DNA of 16,959 nt from Ramicandelaber brevisporus (taxonomy: Eukaryota; Kickxellomycota; Ramicandelaberales; Ramicandelaberaceae), in contig MU602967.1 of assembly GCA_025201865.1 (NCBI GenBank), positions 2,238 to 19,196 of the forward strand. The letters are read 5' to 3'. Shown piece by piece: positions 1-8,800 of this stretch. Position 1 is the stretch's first letter, and each line of letters starts with the position of its first letter. Under the pieces are notes generated by a model. That model searched no databases and was not told the origin of the DNA. It saw nothing but the letters and a program-made list of their open reading frames with translations. The translations under genes were made by a program, and so were the position numbers.

Positions 1-1
1 G

Positions 2-186
2 AGAATAGACAGTACAGAATTTAGAACTGTGAGTGGCACCTGCAACGACGATCGTACACATGTACAAGCTGCAAATAGCATTTCGTAAACCTTGATACAA
101 TAGAACAAATACTTGAACTAATCCAAGCTTATTATTCTGGTTCATCCGGTACAACTATATCTGGTTTCCCTAGTACTCACTTTTAA
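2..186 (+). CDS. Possible 3' end of an upstream plus-strand gene (very tentative)
   Basis: A reading frame is open from the left edge (base 2). If GTGAGT at 29-34 is a donor and TAG at 76-78 an acceptor, a 50-nt intron is removed. The frame then continues from 79 to a TAA at 184-186, giving a tail with a helical stretch (LDTIEQILELIQAYY) followed by a Ser/Gly-rich end. Without splicing the same frame stops with TAA at 86-88. Both readings are short enough to occur by chance, and I see no clear branch point. No product can be named. The other genes here appear intronless, which counts against the spliced model. Confidence 0.15.
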
Positions 187-420
187 CTAGTACTTTAGAA
201 GGATTTCGAGAAGTTAGATTTGGAACTGGTGCCTTAAGAAGAGAAAAAAAAACTGACACTCATCGGCATCTATAAAATCCGGTTTCCAACTTAGTGTTTT
301 TTTGTGAATATAGCTAGACCGACTTAATCAAATATTAAAAATAAGAAGAATTGTGTGATGAATACGATTATTATTGTTATTGTACTGATGAGGATAAGAT
401 TATAATGTGCCCGCGATTGA
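187..420. other. AT-rich intergenic region, 3' side of the augmin-like gene
   Basis: I find no convincing ORF, tRNA or other RNA gene here. It is AT-rich with short A and T runs (for example 243-251 and 297-303) and lies just downstream of the stop codon of the minus-strand gene, so it should hold that gene's 3' UTR and polyadenylation region. No canonical AATAAA on the minus strand was seen. Confidence 0.5.
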
Positions 421-1797
421 TCATTGGAACAGCAAGTTGAATCGTCGCTGAACAGCAGCATGCTCGTTCGCTTCGATCAGGTGCTCAATATCTTTAATCA
501 ATTTGCTCTCCGTTTCCAATCCGTCGTAAAATGCCTGCACTTTCTTCGCCATCCTCTCATAGTCCACATCTCCGTCAGAGCCATCTCCAACCTTCAATCT
601 CGTCTCAATGGCATCTGCAATTGCATCCAGTGTCTGCTTCACATCCACCAGCCCACTTTCACTCAAACCGCTTGATGATGACTCAATAGGGAATACGTGT
701 GCAGCCTGATGCACAAATTTCGCCAATTGTTCATACTCGCTCTTGACTGACTTGCATGAGTCGATAATTTGATCCAACAGCTGTCGTCTCGATGGCCAAG
801 CCCCGCCTTTGAGTGCGCGATTGTCAATGGTCTTGAGAGCCTCAAGTTGTGCAGATGCTAGTGCCAGCTCAGAACGGAGATTGGCAATGGCATTTGTGGC
901 GGCAGTGAGTTGACGCTCTGCATCGAGCCGCTGAGAAACGAAGGCTCGCTCGGATTGATGCTCGAGGAATTGCCATTGAAGATGACGTGCTCGCAATAAC
1001 ATGGCTTCATCATCTGGCGCTAACGATTTGGGTATGGTTGGAACAGTCATTGCCGATGGTGTCGGCGTGGAGGCATCAGAAGTGGATGAGAGCACTGAAG
1101 ATGTGGCTGTTGTAGAGGTAGCTGAGGGCAGAGGCGGTGGCAATGGTGGTCGCTCTGATGTCGATACTCTGTGGCTAACTACACTCGGCCGTATTGGAGG
1201 TATTACAGATGGCCTTGTTGGACGAACAGTGGCTGTATCCGACTTCACTTCACTCACTGTGGCTGCTGTCAATCTCGCATTCTTCTCCAACTTGTATCTA
1301 TTCAACCGTTCCTTCATTGTCAGCCTTCTCTCATCTCCATCATCGCCGCCATCGGCATTGTCTGTAATTGAAGCTGAGGGAGCTGCAGCTGGCGGCGGCA
1401 ATCGAGCACCCAGTGACTGAGCAGGAGGAGGTCTCGCTAGTGTCGTTTGTAGTGGCAGTGTCGTTGATAGTTCTGATGCCGATGGCCTTCGCCTTGCTAT
1501 AGCTATAGCTGCCGCAGCAGCAGTAGAGGCAGCAGTGGCTGTGGCTGTGGTAGCTGAAGGTCGCCTCCCACTGTCTGAGGTACTACGCGATCTGGCTGCG
1601 ATTGAAGATGGCCGAGAGCAATCGATCCTCGACTCTACGCGTCTCGCAGTGCGTGGCTTGTGTCTCTTCTGTTGCGGACTGCTGCTGTCGCCGTTACTGT
1701 CTCTGCCGTCGATCGCTGCACCATCATCTGTTAGCTGTTCGTTGTCTGACGACTGTTGCAGCCAGGCTCGTTCCTGCATACTGCCACTCACTTCCAT
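421..1797 (-). CDS. HAUS8/QWRF-like augmin subunit (microtubule-associated), candidate
   Basis: 458 residues, no introns. The N-terminal ~250 residues are low-complexity, basic and rich in Ser, Pro, Thr and Ala (KRHKPRTARR near residue 44; an Ala run; RRRPSAS), with a short basic segment LTMKERLNRYKLEKNARL near residues 159-176. The C-terminal half is helical and begins with LLRARHLQWQFLEHQSERAF, W at residue 275. A basic disordered N terminus followed by a QW-F motif and coiled helices (QRLDAERQL, then AIANLRSEL) is the plan of plant QWRF/AUG8 proteins and of HAUS8. That subunit gives the augmin complex its microtubule-binding tail; augmin recruits gamma-tubulin to existing microtubules in the spindle. 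The length is close to human HAUS8, about 410 residues. The start is the first Met; a second Met is at residue 7. The assignment rests on motif recall without a search; a different coiled-coil microtubule protein is possible. Confidence 0.6.
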   Translation of the reverse strand: MEVSGSMQERAWLQQSSDNEQLTDDGAAIDGRDSNGDSSSPQQKRHKPRTARRVESRIDCSRPSSIAARSRSTSDSGRRPSATTATATAASTAAAAAIAIARRRPSASELSTTLPLQTTLARPPPAQSLGARLPPPAAAPSASITDNADGGDDGDERRLTMKERLNRYKLEKNARLTAATVSEVKSDTATVRPTRPSVIPPIRPSVVSHRVSTSERPPLPPPLPSATSTTATSSVLSSTSDASTPTPSAMTVPTIPKSLAPDDEAMLLRARHLQWQFLEHQSERAFVSQRLDAERQLTAATNAIANLRSELALASAQLEALKTIDNRALKGGAWPSRRQLLDQIIDSCKSVKSEYEQLAKFVHQAAHVFPIESSSSGLSESGLVDVKQTLDAIADAIETRLKVGDGSDGDVDYERMAKKVQAFYDGLETESKLIKDIEHLIEANEHAAVQRRFNLLFQ

Positions 1798-1902
1798 GTT
1801 TGTTTTCGATTCGCTTCAATTGTATTGTATAATAAAAATCTCATTCGAAAAGGATGTCATAGATGTCAGGCGTGGTTGATCAGTGCATGATGGTGGTGGC
1901 GG

Positions 1903-1947
1903 CAACAGTGGTAACAGTGACAACAGTGACAACGGCGGCAGCAATAG
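1903..1947 (+). repeat. Imperfect 9-bp tandem repeat, about five copies
   Basis: Five consecutive 9-mers related to CAACAGTGA (CAACAGTGG, TAACAGTGA, CAACAGTGA, CAACGGCGG, CAGCAATAG). It lies in the divergent promoter region, about 106 bases upstream of the augmin-like start codon. In no frame does it look like part of a gene. Confidence 0.6.
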
Positions 1948-2202
1948 CAAACGTTCTTGATTAGGAAGAGAAAGTGACCCTCCATAGTGTTCCTAAAACA
2001 AGGTGTTTGCTTGACTGACTGGAAGGAAGAGTGATTGATTGACTGGACGACTGACTGGCTAGAGATGATGTACATTGGTGCGATAACTGATGCGATCATT
2101 GTGGTCGGTTCGAAGTTCCACATTAGAGTGGAAGTGAAGAGGGTTCTTCCAGTGAGCCATTTGAAGACGGTCTGCTTTTGGAATGGATGGCTGGCTGGAT
2201 GG

Positions 2203-2236
<34 letters not shown>

Positions 2237-2243
2237 GACAGAC
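2203..2243 (+). repeat. (GACA)n microsatellite
   Basis: Eight perfect GACA copies at 2203-2234, followed by GA, GACA and GAC. It is preceded by the related run GGATGGCTGGCTGGATGG. It lies about 560 bases upstream of the chosen cyclase start. Read in frame it would encode alternating Asp-Arg-Gln-Thr, one reason not to extend the cyclase upstream. Confidence 0.9.
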
Positions 2244-2591
2244 GGTTGGATTATTGTCAGCTAAACGCACTCTCTCCGTCTTTGCTTTTGCTTTTTTGTT
2301 TTGTTCGCAACTCAACAACCATCAACTTTGCACACTGCTGTGGAAAGAAGTGTATACAACTGTTGAGAGCCATATGCCCACTTTCCTGTTGTGGACCTAT
2401 CATCACTCCTGTCACTCCTTGCTTGTACATTCTGTGCATACATACATTTACCGCAATTTCCATCTCCATCGCAAGCTCCAAACCACAGCTGCAGTTGCCA
2501 CAGCTCACACACAGCGTTTATTTTTACCTTGACACCACCGTTGCGAAAAGAACCACTTGTGTAACTGCTGACAGTGAACACATCGCATTCT

Positions 2592-2640
2592 ACACACACA
2601 CACAGACACACAGACGGACGGACGGACAGACAGACAGACC
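2592..2640 (+). repeat. (CA)n followed by (GACG/GACA)n compound microsatellite
   Basis: A CA-dinucleotide tract (2592-2612, interrupted) passes into seven GACN tetramers: three GACG, three GACA, one GACC (2613-2640). It is the second GACA-type array of this promoter region, about 160 bases before the cyclase start. Confidence 0.85.
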
Positions 2641-2696
2641 AGCATTCAGTCGGAGGATTTTTGCAAGGTGCCGCGGCGGAAGGTTTACAGTTTCCT

Positions 2697-2797
2697 TGCT
2701 CTTCCTCCTTGAATTTTATTTTCTGTCCAAACCAACTCTCTTCTTTTTCGTTTTCGTTTTTCTTTTTTCGTTTTCTCGTTATTTTTTCTTCTTCTGC
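2697..2797 (+). promoter_or_regulatory. Pyrimidine-rich tract just upstream of the cyclase start
   Basis: About 100 bases of mostly T and C with few A, ending directly before the ATG at 2801. CT-rich tracts near the transcription start are common in fungal promoters. There is no ATG between this tract and 2801, so a transcript starting here would use 2801 as its first AUG. The promoter role is inference; the base composition is direct. Confidence 0.5.
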
Positions 2798-2800
2798 GAA

Positions 2801-5800
2801 ATGCCAGGTCTGTTTCGCAGCCGCGATGCAGCGGCAGTTGCAGCAGTTGCGGCAGCTCGGTCTGCAGCCTCTAATACAGCTAGATCACCTAATCGTAGCG
2901 GTAGTGGAAGCGGTGCAGAGAGCCGATCGCGGTCATCTTCGACAGCTATGCAGCTCCAGCATCAACAGCAGCAGCAACATCATCAACAACAACAACAGCA
3001 ACAACAACATATTGGCGGACACAGCGATGATCAAGTTGGAGCCCAGCCCCAGACACGCTCCCCGCCCGGGCATCAACACCAGCACCAACATTATCAGCAG
3101 CATTCTCTGAGCACAAATTCTGCCACAGCTGCAGAGGTGTTGTTTGCTTCGGCTGGTCATCATCCTCACAACCAAGTTGCGCGACAAATTGATAACAGTG
3201 TCAACAGCCACGAGGTCTTCGATCCACAGCAGCCAGCAGTAGTCCGTGCGGCGCGATATCCTTCCAGCAACGACACTTATTCGTGGATGCAGCACACTCA
3301 CCACTACGTTGATCACCCAGCCGGTATTACGCCTCATCCGCCAGTTCACGCGCCTCAGCTACAATCTCCCACAATTCATGTAAGTCACTTTGACACTGGA
3401 ACTGGTGCTAACAGTAGCGAAGAGGACGAGTTGGATGGAATACAATATCAACAGAGACAGCCGCATCTTCTGCAGAATCAGCACCAGCAGCAGAATCAGC
3501 GGCAGCATCAGCAGCATCAGCCACATTCATCTCAGCTGCCAATTGGAACCGCAGTCTCTGCACCAGCTACAGAGATGTATCGCAGCAGTGAGGAGGATGA
3601 TTCGACATCACTGCTGGAATATCAGTATTTGGAACACATGCCTCCGCCTCACTCACAGACTCACCAGTACATTGCGAGCGCTACTGTTGGTGCGGATGCC
3701 TCATCAAACACATTGTCGCCCACACTGATGGCCACAGCAGGAGTAGATGGACGTCCTGATGTCAGAGACAGAAGAGCCAAAAGCGATGGGACAGTGGCTA
3801 TCCAGAGCAGTGCGAATACTAATAGTAGCAACAACAATAACAGAATGTACGTGCAACCAGCAGGTGGTGGGATGCCAGAACCGCTGCCAGTTGGATTGGC
3901 TGCATTGAATGGAGCGGGATTAATTGGAGTTGGACATACAGTTATCGGAGATTACAGAGACCAGAATTATCACATGCAAACTCATCATAATCATCAGCAG
4001 AATCAACTGGTATCTCAGCAAATGAGAGATAACAGCCTGGCCGGACATGAAGTGCTGACACCTTCCCATATTATTAGAGATCCAGCTCAGCCTTCCGGAG
4101 GCAGTGGAGGAGGGAAATCGCCATACATGTCAGTTAATGTTAAGCAACCATCATCATCAGCATCATTATCTCCACATCATCACGCACAGTCACTATCACC
4201 TCGATCCAATTACACTATGCAGTCTGTGTCAATGACTGCGATTCCAACTATCCAGTCGGCAGTAATCAACCACAATACTATTCCCATTGCAGCATCTCAG
4301 TCACAGTCACTGCAGCCGCCTCAGCAAGAGTCGGTAAGTAGCGGAAGTGGAAGTGGAAGTGGAGACTCAAAGAGTGGAAGAAAGAGTTTTGGATTAATTA
4401 GGAAATTCTTTGGAGGAAGTAAAGATAATGATAAGAAGCGGAGCAACAGTAAAGATGATAGCAACGATGCAGCATCCATATTCAGCAATACCACAATAGC
4501 AAAGAATAAGAAGGGAGATAAGAGACTCAAGACCTCCTTATCAATGGCTAATTTAACTGTAAACAGACCGCTCTCCACTGTAGGTGACATGAGTATGCCT
4601 CCAGCTGCCACATCGCCTGGTTTCCGCAAGTCATTTGAAAGCCCTCAGCAGCAACAGCAGCAACAGCAGCAACAAAGCTATCAAAATGTGCATCATGGAG
4701 GAGGGTTTACTCTTTACACTCACGGATTAGATGCATTGGGTCCACTTCAATCTGAGCTAAGTAATGTAAGTAACGATGGAATTGGAAAGCAGCGGCAGGA
4801 TAAGAGAATGGTCAGCAATGCAAGTAAATTGACAATGAAGAGCAGCATAAGTGTACTTGACTCGGCTATGGACACTGGCGGAGATTCTATGGTTACTACA
4901 AATAACAATACTCACCAGAGTGGACACAGACGTGGAGCTGGATCAATCTCAACCCAAGGATCAATGATATTTGGACCCGGTGGAAGCATAGCTAATTCAT
5001 CTCAGCAGCAACTGACACAAACACAGTCTCAACAGCCGACTGTGGCAATGGGAAGCACATCTGGAATTGCAGTCAGCGTAGACTTTAACAATATTGATGA
5101 CATTGTTGACATTTCAAAAGTTGTGCCTGGCGGTGCATCAACTGTGGCCGCACCTCTGCTTGCTCAGCTAGCTCAACAGCAACAGCAACAACAGCAACAG
5201 CAACAACAGCAACAAGTAACTCAGCAGCAACAAAGGCCGAGTATTGCAGAAAGCACATTATCTTCATTCAGCATTCCTCTCTCAGTCACAGCATCCACGT
5301 CCACAACCACAGCAGGACAGCAGTTGCCAGCAGCACAGCCAATCAGTGTATCACCTTCAGTCGGATCAATGTATTCACAGCGCACGGATCGTAAACTGAG
5401 CTCGGGTCGTACTCAGCCACAGCCCCTTCCAATGGACACAACATCCGCTACATCGAGTGCACCATCATTGGCCATGCAGCAGAATCAATTGAGTGCAAAC
5501 ACTGGCGCTGTCTCTTTGCAGCATCAGCCTTCAGTGTCATCGTACACATCTTCATCGTTTGCATCACACACTGGTTCCAACACTGGCTCGATTGCGCTTG
5601 GCACTCCTGAAATGTACAACATGTCACTGACATCAACTCCCCCTGGCTATGTTCCTGGCAGTAGAAAGGGCAGCGTTGATTTGAGAGTTGGACTATTAAC
5701 AGCGACTACGAATGCACTTGTGGCTGCAGCTCAGAGCAGTGGCACTGGTGTTGGATCTGCATTCGGATACACTGGAAACGAGATGGCAGGTAACAGCACA

Positions 5801-8800
5801 AGTAGCAGCAATGTTAGTAGTGTTAATGGGAACATTCAGCCTGGATTCCAGAAACGCCCCAGTGTATCATCTGGACCATCTCCATTGACTGTTACGTATA
5901 GCAGCTCTTTGCCTAGCGACCGTTTACAGCAGCCTCTCAATGATCAATCAATGCTGCATCCACAGCCTCAGGCTGCGCTCAAATCATTCTCAGCTTCAGC
6001 TGCAGCAGCATCAACACCTGCAGTAAACATGCTTGCTGGAATTACATCGCCACCTGCAGCACAGACTATGAGCGCCAACGCAACACCTGGCTCAATGGTT
6101 GCCACATACCCAGTGTCCACTGCACCCGTTGGTTCTCAGCAGCAACAGCAACTTCCCGCCATGACATCGGTGACTGCAGCTCGCGAACGACAGATGCTTG
6201 CAGAAGTTGCTCCTTGGGAACAGTCGACTGTGCAGCTATATGCTGGATACAATGCAAACCAGGCTGTTTCGCCAAGCCAACAGCCATATGTGGCTGCAGC
6301 TCGCTTTGGAGAGAGAATTGCATCAATTGGACTAATGGGCACAATGGGATCAATTTCATCAAGCACAGGCAATGGTTCAATCAGCGGTGTCAGCGGTGTT
6401 CAGATGCCTTCAACAACCTCAGCTATATCGACATCGTCAATAATACCTGGTCTAGTCACTGTTACATCGCCTATTGATGGATCAACAATGGATAGAATGG
6501 CCAGTATTAGCTCAACTGTAACAACATCGACATATATTCAAAATGCACCGACTAGCTGGCAGCCGCCAGAATCTTGGGATATTTTGCCTCCAACAACCAC
6601 TGTGGACGCTAGTGGAACTGCAACTGACAAGACAATCAGCACCACTGGCGGTACATTTGACTACGACGATGCTGCACTTGGATTAGAAACACTGTCGGCT
6701 GAAGACCTGAGTCGTACTTATATCTTGAGAGTGTACAGAGCCCATTATACATATGTGACTGTAAATTTAACTTTGACATCAACGACAGCAGAAGTATTGC
6801 AAATTATCTCTCGTAAATTGATGATGAGTGATATCTCAAGATATGCCCTGTCAATGCGTAATGCAAGTCAACTTGAGCGCAGATTGAGACCAGAAGAGCG
6901 ACCAGCTGCGCTGTTTAGACAGTACATGTTGCAAATGGGATATTTGGACACTGACGATCTGCATTTTATGGGCCGTGGCAATATCAATCATGCCTTCCAG
7001 CTTAGTCTAGTCGAAGCTGCTCCAGCAACAGTCAGTGGTACAGTGCCCAATAGCGATCTGAAGGCTATCATTGAGGGCTATGAGATTATCACATTGCGCG
7101 AAAGAGGATTACAGACTGTGCCTCCATTTTTGTATAATGATTTGGCCAAGGTGCAGTCGCTGGACTTATCCAAGAACTTGGGCATTAGATTGCCCGAAGA
7201 CTTTATGAAGGAATGTGTAAACTTGCGGAAGCTGAGACTGTCTGCATGTCAACTGGGAACATTGCCTCGTTCACTGGGTTATCTGAAGAAGCTTGTTCAT
7301 TTGGATATTTCTGGCAATCGACTTGTATCTCTTGCATCTGGCCAACTACACGAGTTAACTCAACTAACCACTCTTGTTGTACGTGATAATCGATTAACCA
7401 CTTTGCCCCATGTATTATCCAGACTAACTCGGCTGCAAACACTGGGTGCATCTAACAACAACTTTGATGAGTTCCCGCCAGTGCTATGTGAGCTGACTTC
7501 CTTATCATATCTGGACATTTCATTCAATAACATTCCTAGCATTCCAGATGGCATTGGAAACCTGGCTAATCTGGTTCAATTGTTGGTTGTTGCTAATAAC
7601 TTGACTGGTTCACTGTGCCAGGGCTTTACCAAATTGGAGAAACTAAGCGTGTTGGATGTGCGCTCAAACACTCTGCAGGATTATTCTGTTTTATCACAGT
7701 TGACCAATCTCAAGGATTTGCACATGGATCTCAACAGTTTATCTCGCGTTGGTGGAGATGCCACATCGTCTTCGTCATCGTCAGCTGGAAATGGATCCAC
7801 AACGCTCACCCAGCTGCTTGCAGCATCCGCAGCCAAAGAGGCATCGCCTCCTCAGGCACCGCCAATGTCAGCTCCACCATCAGTATCTGTCCAGCCCACA
7901 TCACTACTGCAGTCTGCAACATTCTCTCACAATTCGATTACAATGTTTAATTTGGCCGCAGTGTTTTTGAATGCAGTTGATTTGAGCTATAACAAATTGA
8001 GCGAGTTGCCTGATATGGTATTTACTCAACTACTGAATGTTAGTACATTATCAATGGACCACAATCAGTTGGACAGATTGCCCAAAAGCACAGAATACTT
8101 GGTTAATTTGACTTCACTCAGCTGCAACTACAATTTACTATCCACATTCCCATTGGAGCTGACATCGCTCAAAAGATTGAGACATTTGAGTATGCATAAT
8201 AATAAATTAACTAGATTGCCTGCTGAGATTTGGTCATTCCAGAGTTTGGAGGAATTGAATTTGAGCAGTAACATGATTGCGCTGTTTCCCAATCCAATTG
8301 CATGGGAATTTAAAGAGCGTAAGATGGCCCATGATATTGAGCAGCGCAGTAAAGATATCCTTCAGCAGAAGCAGGTTCGGTCAACCAATCAGCTTCCTCT
8401 GCAGAACTCTCCAATCGTGCCGGCTACTGCAGCAGCCGCTGTTGGAATGATGACGTCGCCCACTCCTCCTTTCCAATCAGGATCATCGTCATCATCTCAT
8501 GGTGCTACTGCTGCTGTAAACTCAGGAGCGCTCCATACTGTGCAAATGTCAACATCGGCTGCATCAGCGCCACAAACAGCCACTGTTCAGCTAGTTGGAA
8601 GCTTTGCTGGAGCACCATTGACTTACACCTCTGCTCCCCAAGCTATTGCCATGCCTTTGGCCAGTGGTCGTAGAGGTTCATCGGCTTCAACATCGTCTCT
8701 CACTTACTCGAGCTCACTGCAGCCAATCGCTGCTACGACAGTGGCTGCCTCTGCTTCGCCTGCTCTTGGGCCAGCTTCATTTGCATCGTCATCTTCGCCC

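Larger units (their letters stand above)
1798..2800. promoter_or_regulatory. Divergent promoter region and 5' leaders of the augmin-like and cyclase genes
   Basis: About 1 kb separates the two divergent start codons. A long plus-strand frame is open through the right part (from 2183) and joins the cyclase frame, but its translation is repeat-derived (Asp-Arg-Gln-Thr runs) and Phe/Cys-rich, so I treat it as non-coding. The region holds 9-bp repeats at 1903-1947, GACT/GATT-type repeats around 2010-2060, two GACA-type arrays, and a pyrimidine-rich stretch before the cyclase ATG. On the minus side an A/T-rich element (TTATTATACAAT, about 1822-1833) lies some 25-35 bases upstream of the augmin-like start and could serve as a TATA-like element. 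Confidence 0.55.

Noticed and set aside
2035-2532. Plus-strand ORF of 165 residues and overlapping minus-strand ORFs in the promoter region
   Set aside because: They are built from the GACA/GACT repeats and have no recognisable domain or protein-like composition.
2183-2800. In-frame N-terminal extension of the cyclase by 206 residues
   Set aside because: Its translation consists of repeat-derived Asp-Arg-Gln-Thr runs, Cys/Phe-rich stretches and a pyrimidine tract read as poly-Phe. ATG 2801 has a good context and begins protein-like sequence.
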